Origin: Ruminococcus sp.
Lineage (GTDB): Bacteria; Bacillota_A; Clostridia; Oscillospirales; Ruminococcaceae
Reading direction: 5' to 3'
Assembly: GCF_024684275.1 (NCBI RefSeq)
Contig: NZ_JAIKXF010000023.1
Coordinates: forward strand, 1-64,000
Length of the DNA: 64,000 nt
Shown: piece by piece, positions 42,021 to 50,282 of the stretch
Layout: every line of letters begins with the position of its first letter
Numbering within the stretch: the stretch's first letter is position 1
Program-made: the position numbers and the translations under genes
Notes under the pieces: model-generated
The model's database searches: none
Told to the model about the DNA's origin: nothing
Seen by the model: the letters and a program-made list of their open reading frames with translations, nothing else

Positions 42021-42185
42021 TTGACAACGAGCAGAAAATGTGGTAAACTTATACTATATTCTTTTATATTTATTTAAGTAAATCTGCTATATGGTGGGGT
42101 ATATGATGACTAACACCTTTTGGTGCTTAGTATAGAGCTTTGGAGCAGTGCTCCGAGCAACCTCTGAACAAGGGAGGGAAATTTA
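42021..42185 (+). promoter_or_regulatory. rpsU promoter and structured leader
   Basis: TTGACA (42021-42026), 17-bp spacer and TAAACT (42044-42049). The following leader of about 130 nt can form ACTAACACC/GGTGCTTAGT (one bulge, around 42108-42130) and GGAGC/GCTCC hairpins before the GGGAGGG site at 42173-42179. Autoregulation by S21 is possible but not shown. Confidence 0.6.
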
Positions 42186-42359
42186 GTGGCAGAAGTTCGT
42201 GTTGGCAAAAACGAGTCTTTAGACACAGCTCTTAAGAGATTTAAGAGATCATGTGCAAAGGACGGCGTAATTGCTGAGGTTCGTAAGAGAGAACACTACG
42301 AAAAGCCTTCAGTAAAGCGTAAGAAGAAGTCTGAGGCAGCTCGTAAGCGTAAGTATTGA
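42186..42359 (+). CDS. rpsU: 30S ribosomal protein S21
   Basis: 57 residues, too short for many ORF screens. The translation starts at GTG (42186), 6 nt after GGGAGGG, and reads [19 protein letters not shown], then [19 protein letters not shown] and a basic tail RKRKY. These are the S21 landmarks. S21 sits near the anti-Shine-Dalgarno end of 16S rRNA. A terminator follows. Confidence 0.97.
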   Translation: MAEVRVGKNESLDTALKRFKRSCAKDGVIAEVRKREHYEKPSVKRKKKSEAARKRKY

Positions 42360-42383
42360 TCTTGCGGAATTATTAATGTTGAT

Positions 42384-42409
42384 AAAAGCGGGCTGCGGCT
42401 CGCTTTTTC
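42384..42409 (+). terminator. Rho-independent terminator after rpsU
   Basis: AAAGCG (42385-42390) pairs with CGCTTT across a GC-rich loop, followed by a T-run. The stem could extend through partial GC pairing. Confidence 0.75.
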
Positions 42410-42436
42410 ATTTGTTGAACGGAGTTGACAAAAAGC

Positions 42437-42970
42437 TTGGGATTCAAACATAAAATTACAAAGACCGACGTGGATTTTGCTTTCAGAAAAACAGTGAATA
42501 TATCTCCAGATTTTCTGAAAAAGCATGGTATCAGAGGACTCATTCTCGATGTTGACAACACGCTCACGACGCATGACCACCCCGTACCTGCAAAGGGTAT
42601 CAGGGAATGGCTGGAAAAACTGAAAAATAACGGCATAAAGCTTATAATAGTATCAAATAACAGCGCTGAAAGAGTCAAGCCCTTTGCGGATCCGCTGGGA
42701 CTTGACTTTGTAAGTGACAGTGGAAAGCCGCTGAAAAGGGGATACAAGGCAGCCATGAAGAAAATGGGGCTTTCTTCCTCAGAGACCGCCGCAGTCGGCG
42801 ATCAGCTCTTTACCGATGTGTGGGGAGCTAATTTTGCAGGAGTAAAAATGCTCTACGTTGAGCCTATGGAGCTTGAACCCAAAAGCAAGCGCTTCATACG
42901 CTTCAAGAGAGTACTGGAAAAGCCGTTTCTTCCCAAAAAATTTGCTGACGATACAAAGGAGAAATTATGA
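42437..42970 (+). CDS. yqeG: YqeG-family HAD phosphatase
   Basis: 177 residues, HAD superfamily IIIA, YqeG group (phosphatidylglycerophosphatase-like in some organisms). Motif I is ILDVDNTLTTHD, motif II the Ser/Asn of IIVSNNSAERV, motif III the Lys of GKPLKRGYKAAMKKMG, and motif IV AVGDQLFTDVWGAN. The start is uncertain: TTG at 42437 is 12 nt after GGAG, TTG at 42425 touches it. The gene is followed by aroQ with a 4-nt overlap. The physiological substrate is not settled. Confidence 0.85.
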   Translation: MGFKHKITKTDVDFAFRKTVNISPDFLKKHGIRGLILDVDNTLTTHDHPVPAKGIREWLEKLKNNGIKLIIVSNNSAERVKPFADPLGLDFVSDSGKPLKRGYKAAMKKMGLSSSETAAVGDQLFTDVWGANFAGVKMLYVEPMELEPKSKRFIRFKRVLEKPFLPKKFADDTKEKL

Positions 42971-43398
42971 TAAAGAAAATACTTGTTATCCATGGTCCTA
43001 ACCTTAATCTGCTGGGAGAGCGCGAGCCGGGAGTTTACGGAAACGCCAATATCGACACCCTCAACAGCAATATCATCGACCGTGCAAAGGAACAGGGGCT
43101 GGAGTGCGAGATATTCCAGTCAAACCATGAGGGAGCTATTATCGACAAGCTCCACGCCGCAAGAAAGACCTTCGACGGCGTTATCCTCAATGCAGGGGCA
43201 TATACACACTACAGCTACGCTATCCGCGACGCTATTGCAGCTATCAAGATACCGGTCATAGAAGTACATATCAGCAACGTTTTCGCGCGCGATGAATTCC
43301 GTTCCAATTCCGTTATCGCTCCTGTATGCAAGGGCAGCATAAGCGGCTTTGGCTTCGGAAGCTACTACCTTGCAGTTCAGGCTCTTGCGGAGCTCTGA
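42967..43398 (+). CDS. aroQ: 3-dehydroquinate dehydratase, type II
   Basis: 143 residues. It catalyses the third step of the shikimate pathway. Type II signatures are VIHGPNLNLLGEREPGVYG with the catalytic Tyr, QSNHEGAIIDKLH, LNAGAYTHYSYAIRDAI and the catalytic His in EVHISNVFARDEFR. It overlaps yqeG by 4 nt (ATGA) and precedes pepP, a usual Firmicute order (aroQ-pepP-efp). Confidence 0.97.
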   Translation: MIKKILVIHGPNLNLLGEREPGVYGNANIDTLNSNIIDRAKEQGLECEIFQSNHEGAIIDKLHAARKTFDGVILNAGAYTHYSYAIRDAIAAIKIPVIEVHISNVFARDEFRSNSVIAPVCKGSISGFGFGSYYLAVQALAEL

Positions 43399-43408
43399 GA
43401 GGTGCGAA

Positions 43409-44473
43409 ATGACGAGATTTGAAAGGCTTTTTGAGGTGTTTGAGGGCGCCGACTGCGCTCTCATAACATCTGACATAAACAGAAGATATTTCACTGGTAT
43501 GAAGTCCTCGGCAGGAGTGATCCTTGCCTTTCCTGAAAAGGCTTATCTGCTCATAGATTTCCGTTATATAGAAAAAGCAAGAGCTACAGTCAGGGACGCC
43601 GAGGTCATTGAGATGAAGAAGCTCTACCCTCAGATAAAGGAACTTCTTAAAAATCATGGAGCAAAGACTGTTGCTATCGAGTCTGAGACTATGACAGTCA
43701 AGGAGCTTCACGCCTATGAGCACTTTTTTACTGATTATGAGTTTATCCACAATGACTCGCTGAGCAATGCAATTGCCGCTCTGAGAATGACAAAGGACTC
43801 AGAGGAGATAGAATGCATCAAAAAGGCTCAGGCTATAGCCGAAAAAGCCTTCGATGAGCTGCTGGGCTTCATAAAGGCGGGAGTTACCGAGCGTGAGATA
43901 GCTCTTGAGCTTAACCGCCTTATGTATGCATATGGTGCAGAGGATCTTTCCTTTGATACCATTGTTCTTGCAGGAGCTAATACCTCAATGCCGCACGGAG
44001 TACCATCTGACAAAAAAGTGGAGAGCGGTGAGTTCGTGCTTATGGATTTTGGAGCAGTTTATAACGGCTATCACAGCGATATGACGAGGACTGTCTGCGT
44101 AGGTGAGCCGGACGATGAAATGAAAAAGGTATACGATATCGTTCTTAAAGCTCAGCTTGCGGGTATAGAGGCTGCAAAGGCTGGTATAACGGGAAGTGAG
44201 CTTGACAAGGTGTCACGTGATATTATTGAAAAGGCAGGCTACGGAAGCTGCTTCGGACACTCACTCGGACACGGTGTTGGTATGGAGATACACGAAAAGC
44301 CCAATGCTTCGCCGAATTACAAGCTGCCTCTCAACGAGGGTGCTGTAGTTACCGTAGAGCCCGGTATCTATATCGCAGGCAAGTTTGGCGTGAGAATAGA
44401 AGACTTTGTCATTTTGACCGAAAACGGCTGTGAAAACTTGACAAAAACGGCAAAAACTCTCATATCTTTATAA
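43409..44473 (+). CDS. Xaa-Pro aminopeptidase-type M24 metallopeptidase
   Basis: 354 residues of the M24 pita-bread family. The C-terminal domain has metal ligands in LMDFGAVYNGYHSDMTRT (two Asp), HSLGHGVGMEIHE (His), TVEPGIYI (Glu) and VRIEDFVIL (Glu). The N-terminal creatinase-like domain (1-125) is present. It probably releases N-terminal residues ahead of Pro. The ATG at 43409 follows GAGGTG; upstream open frame overlaps aroQ and was dropped. It stands before efp, which relieves poly-Pro stalling. Confidence 0.9.
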   Translation: MTRFERLFEVFEGADCALITSDINRRYFTGMKSSAGVILAFPEKAYLLIDFRYIEKARATVRDAEVIEMKKLYPQIKELLKNHGAKTVAIESETMTVKELHAYEHFFTDYEFIHNDSLSNAIAALRMTKDSEEIECIKKAQAIAEKAFDELLGFIKAGVTEREIALELNRLMYAYGAEDLSFDTIVLAGANTSMPHGVPSDKKVESGEFVLMDFGAVYNGYHSDMTRTVCVGEPDDEMKKVYDIVLKAQLAGIEAAKAGITGSELDKVSRDIIEKAGYGSCFGHSLGHGVGMEIHEKPNASPNYKLPLNEGAVVTVEPGIYIAGKFGVRIEDFVILTENGCENLTKTAKTLISL

Positions 44474-44490
44474 TAATATCACATTAGGTA

Positions 44491-44519
44491 TTGCAAAAAT
44501 CTCGAAAATGTGATAAAAT
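44491..44519 (+). promoter_or_regulatory. Promoter of efp
   Basis: TTGCAA (44491-44496), 17-bp spacer and TAAAAT (44514-44519), 40 bp before the efp start. Confidence 0.6.
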
Positions 44520-44559
44520 AAAGTATCATATTAATTTGAAAAATACGGAGGTATTTATA

Positions 44560-45117
44560 ATGATTTCAGCAGGAGATTTCAGAAACGGCGTTACCTTTGA
44601 GCTTGACGGACAGGTAGTTCAGGTCATCGAATTCCAGCACGTTAAGCCGGGTAAGGGTGCTGCTTTTGTAAGAACAAAATATAAGAACGTTATCACAGGT
44701 TCTGTTGTTGAAACTTCTTTCAACCCAACAGCTAAGTTCCCAACAGCTTATGTTGAGAGAAAGGATATGCAGTACAGCTACAACGACGGCGACCTTTATT
44801 ATTTCATGGACCTTGAGACATATGAGCAGGTTCCGATCAGCGCTTCTATCCTCGGCGACAGCTTCAAGTTCGTTAAGGAAGAGATGATCTGTAAGATACT
44901 TTCATACAAGGGCAACGTATTCGGCGTTGAGCCGCCTAACTTCGTAGAGCTCAAGGTAACACAGACTGATCCCGGCTTCAAGGGCGATACAGCTACAAAT
45001 GCTACAAAGCCTGCTACACTTGAGACAGGCGCAGAGATCAAGGTTCCTCTCTTCATTGATGAGGGCGAGGTTATCCAGGTAGATACAAGAACAGGCGAGT
45101 ATATGTCAAGAGCATAA
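44560..45117 (+). CDS. efp: Elongation factor P
   Basis: 185 residues, full length. EF-P rescues ribosomes stalled at consecutive prolines. The KOW-like N-terminal domain has [19 protein letters not shown], whose central Lys is the residue modified in other bacteria. The C-terminal OB domain has [31 protein letters not shown]. The ATG at 44560 follows ACGGAGG; the open frame upstream contains the promoter and is not coding. Confidence 0.97.
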   Translation: MISAGDFRNGVTFELDGQVVQVIEFQHVKPGKGAAFVRTKYKNVITGSVVETSFNPTAKFPTAYVERKDMQYSYNDGDLYYFMDLETYEQVPISASILGDSFKFVKEEMICKILSYKGNVFGVEPPNFVELKVTQTDPGFKGDTATNATKPATLETGAEIKVPLFIDEGEVIQVDTRTGEYMSRA

Positions 45118-45165
45118 GCTCTCAGGTGTACTTTATATACTATAATTCGAGAGGAGGAGCTTGCT

Positions 45166-45654
45166 ATGAAGCTTACCGAGAAAATGTCATATTTACAGGG
45201 ACTTATTGACGGTCTTGAGATCGATTCTTCCACTAAGGAGGGAAAGGCTCTTATCCAGATGTCAGAGGTAATGTCAGAACTGGTGCTCTATGTTGAGGAC
45301 CTGCAGTCACAGGTAGACGAGCTCACAGAGCTTTGTGATATCCTTGATGAGGATCTTGGCGCAGTTGAGGACGACTTCTATGATGATGACGATGACTATG
45401 ACTGCGATGACTGTGATGAGTGCGACGATGATGACGATGATGACTGGGACGATGAATTCGACTTTGACGATGATGACGATGAGCTTTATGAGATCACCTG
45501 TCCAACCTGCGGAGACACGATTCTCCTTGACGAGGGCATGATCGAAGAGGGTTCTATGAACTGCCCTAACTGTGATGAGCTCCTTGAGTTTGATTACGAC
45601 GATCTTACTATCGAGGACTTCGAGGACAAGGCAGAAGAGCCTGAAAAGAAGTAA
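45166..45654 (+). CDS. Acidic protein with zinc ribbon (CD1247 N-terminal-like)
   Basis: 162 residues. The N-terminal 65 residues are helical (KLTEKMSYLQGLIDGLEID, SELVLYVEDLQSQVDELTE), matching a small clostridial family found behind efp. The middle is an extreme acidic run (about 65-105) with the Cys-rich CDDCDEC inside it. The C-terminus has a zinc ribbon, CPTCG...CPNC (about 111-135). The function is unknown; the annotation AraC-family regulator sometimes attached to such proteins is not supported, as I see no helix-turn-helix. GAGGAGG lies before the ATG and a terminator follows. Confidence 0.75.
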   Translation: MKLTEKMSYLQGLIDGLEIDSSTKEGKALIQMSEVMSELVLYVEDLQSQVDELTELCDILDEDLGAVEDDFYDDDDDYDCDDCDECDDDDDDDWDDEFDFDDDDDELYEITCPTCGDTILLDEGMIEEGSMNCPNCDELLEFDYDDLTIEDFEDKAEEPEKK

Positions 45655-45670
45655 TAATCAAAAGCACATA

Positions 45671-45706
45671 GCTGCGGAATGGGATAACCTGTTCCGCAGT
45701 TTTTTT
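45671..45706 (+). terminator. Rho-independent terminator
   Basis: CTGCGGAA (45672-45679) pairs with TTCCGCAG (45692-45699), followed by seven T's. It ends the efp unit and the long housekeeping block. Confidence 0.92.
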
Positions 45707-46036
45707 ATGCCTTCAAGTGTCTCTCGGAAGATAGAATATGCTGTTTTTCTGCTAAAGTATGGAACGAAAACAACGTATATATGTAAAATAATGTCGGTTT
45801 TTCAAGTAAAATAAAAAAAATATGCTATAAATTATTAATATTGCGCTATGATGTTCATTTTGTCCACCTAATCCGCATATATTCAGTTGCAGTTTTTTGA
45901 GCAAAATGTTACAATTAATTAAAATTGGAGTAATAATATACGTTTATAATGACGTATCGGAGAAAAACTTTTTTGTCATTGTGTACAAAATAGTATTAAT
46001 GAAAAGTGGGATATTAAAATTGAAGGAGGAATTATC
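45707..46036 (+). promoter_or_regulatory. 330-bp AT-rich upstream region of the GH43 gene
   Basis: No reading frame of note. It has an extended -10-like ATATGCTATAAA (45822-45833), a TATAAT at 45945-45950 with no well-spaced -35, and AATTAAAATTGG at 45917-45928, a 12-mer repeated upstream of the GH141-like gene. AAGGAGGA precedes the ATG. I cannot name the true promoter. Confidence 0.4.
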
Positions 46037-48451
46037 ATGAAACATTTCAAACCTATGAAAGCTGCGGCTTCTGTGCTTGTTGCAGCAGCTGTTGCCCTGC
46101 CGTCGATAACGGCTTCGTCAAGCCTTATCAGTGCTCCTGCATCGGCAGCTTCCACAATTAACAACCCTATCATATGGGCAGATGTACCCGATGATGACAT
46201 AATCAGAGTCGGTGACACTTATTATATGGTCAGCACGACCATGTTCTTCAGCCCCGGCGCTCCTATTATGAAGTCTAAGGACCTCGCAAACTGGGAGATA
46301 TGCAATTACGTATTTGATACCTATGCAAACGGTGATGTGCAGAATCTGAAAAACGGCAAGCATGACTATTCTCACGGACAGTGGGCTACAAGCCTTCGCT
46401 ACAACGAGAAGAAGGGCAAGTACTATGCATTTTTCGGAAGCTACGGCTCGAACAAGTCATACATATGCTCTACTGATGATATAGAAAACGGCGAGTGGTC
46501 GCGTGTTGAGCTCAATGGTATGTACCACGATGCTTCGATTCTCTTTGATGACGACGGAAGAAATTACCTCGTTTCAGGCGCAGGCGGCACTTGCAGCATC
46601 AAGGAGTTCAACTCGGAGATGACAGGCTGGAAGTCCGGCGGACTTGAAAAGCAGCTCTTCAAGACCAATTTCAACAACCTTGCAGGTGAGGGCTGGCATA
46701 TCCAGAAGATAAACGGCTATTATTATATATTCGGTATCGCATGGCCGTCAGGTCACGGCAGACTTGAGTTCGTATACCGTTCAAAGAGCCTTACAGGAAA
46801 CTGGGAGAGCAAGACTATTCTTGACTCAGGTCTTGGCTCATACGGAAGCGGCTGTGCTCAGGGCGGTATCGTTGATACTCCTGACGGCAAGTGGTACGGA
46901 CTTCTTTTCCAGGACCACGGCGCAGTTGGACGTATCCCTGTCCTTGTTCCCGTAAACTGGCAGAATGACTGGCCGATGATGGGCGTAAACGGCAAGGCGC
47001 CTCTCACTCTTGACCTCGGTACAACAAAGGGTACTGATGTGGCTGGCGACGACAGCTTTGACTACACCACAAACGACCTCGCTCTTGAGTGGTCATGGAA
47101 CCACAATCCCGACAATACAGCATGGTCAGTTACCGAGCGTCCGGGCTGGCTCCGTCTTAAAAACAAGAATATGGCGTCACATCTGCTCAATGCAAGAAAT
47201 ACCCTTACGATGCGTACTGAGGGACCTGCCTGCAGCAGCTATATCAAGCTTGACGCTTCAAATATGAAACCGGGCGACTATGCCGGCCTTTCTGCATTCC
47301 AGCTCAAATACGGCTGTATCGGCGTCCGCGTAGATGACAATGGCGGCAAGAAGGTCTATATGTCAGTTAATACCGGCAGCGATGTTCCGACGAGCTCCAA
47401 CAAGATTGTTGCTGAGCAGAATATGAACGGCGACGAGGTATACCTCAAGGTGGATTTCAAGTTTGCCAACGTAAACTCTGACGGCAGCTCCTCCAACAAT
47501 ATAGATAAGGCTAATTTCTATTATTCATATGACGGTCAGAACTGGACAAAGCTCGGTCAGGAGCTGTCAATGTCCTATGACCTCAAGCTCTTCACAGGCT
47601 ACCGCAGCGGTATTTACAGCTATCCTACAAAGTCCACAGGCGGTTATGCAGATATTGACTTCTTTGAGTACGACCGTCAGACATGGAACGGCTGTAACGG
47701 CAGCAAGGTGCTCAGCGGCACACCTGTTGTTATAGAGCCCGATGAGAACGGCTACTACTTCCATAATACCTTCGAGAGTGGTACAGACTCGTGGACAGGC
47801 AGAGGCTCTGCAAGCGTTGCTTCCGATAAGACAGAGTTCTATGATGGTGCAGCTTCACTCGCTTGTACAGGCAGAGATGCAAGCTGGAACGGTGCTTTAA
47901 GGACTCTCTCCTCCAATGTATTCAAGGCAGGAGAGGAGTACAGCTTCAGCACTGTTGTAAAGTATGACGAAGGTCCTGCTTCTCAAAAATTCTACCTCAC
48001 ACTTCAGTATGAGGTAAACGGCGAAGTAAAATACGATAAGATAGCTACAGTTGACGAGCTGCCAAAGGGCGAATGGGTTCAGCTGGCAAATACTAACTAC
48101 AAGATACCAGAGGGCGCTTCAAATCTACAGATGTACGTTGAGACAGATTCCGACGATTACAGCTTCTATGTTGACGAGGCTATAGGCGCTGTTGCGGGAA
48201 CTGCTATAGACGGACCACAGGCAATAAGTGTTATTTATGGTGATGTAAACGGCGATGAAGCAATAAACAGCTTTGATATAATAGCTGCAAGAAAGGGCTT
48301 GATCTCTGAGAAATTCGCTGACGAAAGAGCTAAGAGAGCCGCTGATGTTGACAAGAACGGCAAGGTTGAGATAAGTGACCTTGTACAGCTCCAGAGCTTC
48401 GTTCTTGGCAGGATACAGGAGTTCGGACAGCCTGACTCTGAGAGAGGTTAA
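46037..48451 (+). CDS. Cellulosomal GH43 beta-xylosidase/arabinofuranosidase with CBM22 and dockerin
   Basis: 804 residues, secreted. Order: signal peptide (to about 38), five-bladed GH43 domain (about 42-330), GH43-associated beta-sandwich (about 345-560), CBM22-like module (about 580-715), dockerin (about 733-795). Likely catalytic residues are D52 (VPDDDIIRVGD), D165 (YHDASIL) and E218 (GEGWHIQ). The family removes xylose or arabinose from xylans; the exact specificity is open. The dockerin (GDVNGDEAINSFDIIAARKG; AADVDKNGKVEISDLVQLQSF) differs from the GH26/GH9 type and no Thr-rich linker precedes it. Confidence 0.9.
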   Translation: MKHFKPMKAAASVLVAAAVALPSITASSSLISAPASAASTINNPIIWADVPDDDIIRVGDTYYMVSTTMFFSPGAPIMKSKDLANWEICNYVFDTYANGDVQNLKNGKHDYSHGQWATSLRYNEKKGKYYAFFGSYGSNKSYICSTDDIENGEWSRVELNGMYHDASILFDDDGRNYLVSGAGGTCSIKEFNSEMTGWKSGGLEKQLFKTNFNNLAGEGWHIQKINGYYYIFGIAWPSGHGRLEFVYRSKSLTGNWESKTILDSGLGSYGSGCAQGGIVDTPDGKWYGLLFQDHGAVGRIPVLVPVNWQNDWPMMGVNGKAPLTLDLGTTKGTDVAGDDSFDYTTNDLALEWSWNHNPDNTAWSVTERPGWLRLKNKNMASHLLNARNTLTMRTEGPACSSYIKLDASNMKPGDYAGLSAFQLKYGCIGVRVDDNGGKKVYMSVNTGSDVPTSSNKIVAEQNMNGDEVYLKVDFKFANVNSDGSSSNNIDKANFYYSYDGQNWTKLGQELSMSYDLKLFTGYRSGIYSYPTKSTGGYADIDFFEYDRQTWNGCNGSKVLSGTPVVIEPDENGYYFHNTFESGTDSWTGRGSASVASDKTEFYDGAASLACTGRDASWNGALRTLSSNVFKAGEEYSFSTVVKYDEGPASQKFYLTLQYEVNGEVKYDKIATVDELPKGEWVQLANTNYKIPEGASNLQMYVETDSDDYSFYVDEAIGAVAGTAIDGPQAISVIYGDVNGDEAINSFDIIAARKGLISEKFADERAKRAADVDKNGKVEISDLVQLQSFVLGRIQEFGQPDSERG

Positions 48452-48550
48452 CGGCGGACAGTAAATACGAGACAGTTTACTTAACGCCAAAGCATCAATA
48501 AAGCTTTACAAATAGTGATGTGTCATAGCTATGACGCTTTGGAAACGGCG

Positions 48551-48571
48551 GATATCACGGTGATATTTTTT
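48551..48571 (+). terminator. Short terminator hairpin after the GH43 gene
   Basis: ATATCA/TGATAT stem (48552-48566) with a 3-nt loop, followed by a T-run. Confidence 0.65.
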
Positions 48572-48598
48572 ATACATTTTGACTTCCTCAAAGAAAAG

Positions 48599-48630
48599 CA
48601 CCGCAGCCTTTTTCAAGCTGCGGTGTTTTT
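48599..48630 (-). terminator. Bidirectional-looking terminator
   Basis: CACCGCAGC pairs with GCTGCGGTG (9 bp) across a 9-nt loop. T's follow on the plus strand and a pyrimidine-rich CTTTTCTTT on the minus strand. It separates two convergent dockerin genes and probably ends the minus-strand one. Confidence 0.8.
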
Positions 48631-48644
48631 CGTATCATTTATCA

Positions 48645-49901
48645 TTACTTGCTGAGATATTCCTCAAAGCTCTTTACATTTTCCTTTGTTGTAGCTGTAT
48701 AAGCATAGTACGAAAGGATATTTGAGGCGTCGACTGCGTTTATCGCACCGTTTTTGTCAACGTCTGCGGCGAGCTTCTGAGCTTCATTAAAGCCGCCGTC
48801 CTTTTTAGTAGAGGTCAGTGCATAATAGGTAAGAACAGATGAAGCATCGACTGCGTCTATCTTTGTATCGCTGTCTACATCTCCGAGATTATAGCTCGGA
48901 GCATCGTTGGTTTCGGCGAAATCATAGCTCTTTATGAGCCACTTGCCATTATCGGCAGCAAGATCTATCCTGCCATATCCGTCCTTGTCGCTTTTTTCAG
49001 CGGTAGTCGCTGTGAATCCGTTTGCAGTTACATTTGAAACATTGACACCGCCTGAGATATTGAAATCATATGCTCCTCTTGCACCTATAACGGCATATAC
49101 TACTTCGTCCTGCTCGATAAAGCGTTCTTCAGCCTGCTTTATAAGGCTTTCGCGAAGCTCGCCTGTGCAGTGCTCGGTGATATATTCCTTAAAAAGATAC
49201 ATTGAGAAGGATTGCTGTATCTCGTCACTTGCTTTGCCGTATGTTTTTCCGTTGACAGTAATTGTATCCTTTGAATCAGCAGGAGCGCCGTATGCGAGAG
49301 TTTCGAGGATACTCTGTAAATGGAATATTCTTACATATGCAGCTTCTGCAAGGTCATCTGTGGATTTATTTGCGGTAAAGTAACCGAATTCATAGCTGCT
49401 TATCTTCCATTTGCCGTCTTCAAGGGAAAATTCAGCTCTTCCATAAGGATTCATCTCATCATTTTCCTGAGTAACTGCTGTAAATGACTTATCGGAAGAA
49501 TCTGTGATAATAACGCCATTTCCAGTAAGGAATGTGAAGAAAAGACTACCCGAGCTTTTTTTATAGAGAACGCCGTTTGCTTCCTTCAGACAATCTGCGC
49601 AGCTTGCGAGAAGCTCGTCTTTGAGCTCACCTGTGCAGGTATCGGCAATAAATGACTTTACGCTTGCGACAGTCTTGAAGCGTGAGTCTTCTACCTTAAC
49701 AAAATTGTCATCAGTGCTTATTGCACCTTCGGTGAGACTGAGGATAGCATTCATATCCTTTAGCTTTGCAGCAGCTGTTTCGCTTGTGCTGCTTGAAGCT
49801 GTTGCTGCTGTGGCTGTATTCGTATCAGCTGCATAAACTGCTGCTGTCGGTACAGATGCAAGAAGAGTAAGTGCTGTTAGACAAGAAATCATTTTTTTCA
49901 T
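48645..49901 (-). CDS. Secreted dockerin protein with a duplicated domain of unknown function
   Basis: 418 residues. Signal peptide (to about 25), Thr/Ser/Ala stretch, two copies of a domain I do not recognise (about 48-172 and 194-328), then a dockerin (about 338-403). The copies share TCTGELKDELL / HCTGELRESLI, a VLY.. / VVYA.. strand and YGR...DGKWKISSYEF / YGR...NGKWLIKSYDF, the last part like a small secreted fold with a GKW motif. No glycosidase motifs are seen. The dockerin (DVDSDTKIDAVDASSVLTYYA; DVDKNGAINAVDASNILSYYA) is a third type in this window. GAGGT lies 7 nt before the ATG at 49901. Confidence 0.8.
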   Translation of the reverse strand: MKKMISCLTALTLLASVPTAAVYAADTNTATAATASSSTSETAAAKLKDMNAILSLTEGAISTDDNFVKVEDSRFKTVASVKSFIADTCTGELKDELLASCADCLKEANGVLYKKSSGSLFFTFLTGNGVIITDSSDKSFTAVTQENDEMNPYGRAEFSLEDGKWKISSYEFGYFTANKSTDDLAEAAYVRIFHLQSILETLAYGAPADSKDTITVNGKTYGKASDEIQQSFSMYLFKEYITEHCTGELRESLIKQAEERFIEQDEVVYAVIGARGAYDFNISGGVNVSNVTANGFTATTAEKSDKDGYGRIDLAADNGKWLIKSYDFAETNDAPSYNLGDVDSDTKIDAVDASSVLTYYALTSTKKDGGFNEAQKLAADVDKNGAINAVDASNILSYYAYTATTKENVKSFEEYLSK

Positions 49902-49951
49902 ACCCATTACCTCATATATTATATAATTTTGGTGTTTTACACACAGACTTC

Positions 49952-49980
49952 ATTATAATACATATTTTGCAAAATAGCAA
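49952..49980 (-). promoter_or_regulatory. Promoter of the duplicated-domain dockerin gene
   Basis: Minus-strand TTGCTA (49975-49980), 17-bp spacer and TATAAT (49952-49957), about 50 bp before the start codon. Confidence 0.7.
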
Positions 49981-50194
49981 TAGTATTTTGGAAAATATTT
50001 TGCAGGTGTTTCGGCATTTTATGATCGAAAGACTTTAATAAAGAAAATAAGGGAGGAAGTCAGTATGAAATAACGCTATTTTACCATAAAAATCATAATT
50101 TTTGTATTACAAATTATGACTATATATTATAATAAAATTAAGAAAAAATAGTTTATCATGCACAAATCGGTGGATGATAGCAGGGGAATTAAAA

Positions 50195-50276
50195 TTGGCT
50201 TTTTCGGACTCAGCCTTTATAGTATAAATACAGTCTTTCAGGCAAAGGCTGAGTTTGTTGAGCCGAAAAAGGAGGA
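50195..50276 (+). promoter_or_regulatory. Promoter/leader inverted repeat before the GH141-like gene
   Basis: CTTTTTCGG and CTCAGCCTTT (50199-50218) can pair with AAAGGCTGAG (50244-50253) and CCGAAAAAG (50263-50271), leaving an internal loop. The second arm touches the GGAGGA ribosome binding site (50271-50276). A TTGGCT/TATAGT promoter with 17-bp spacer (50195-50223) overlaps the first arm. It is thus either an mRNA hairpin that masks the ribosome binding site or a DNA dyad at the promoter. Between 49981 and 50190 I see only AT-rich sequence. Confidence 0.5.
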
Positions 50277-50282
50277 ATACTT

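Noticed and set aside
45166..45654. AraC-type regulator downstream of efp
   Set aside because: No helix-turn-helix is visible; the protein is helical, acidic and zinc-ribbon only.
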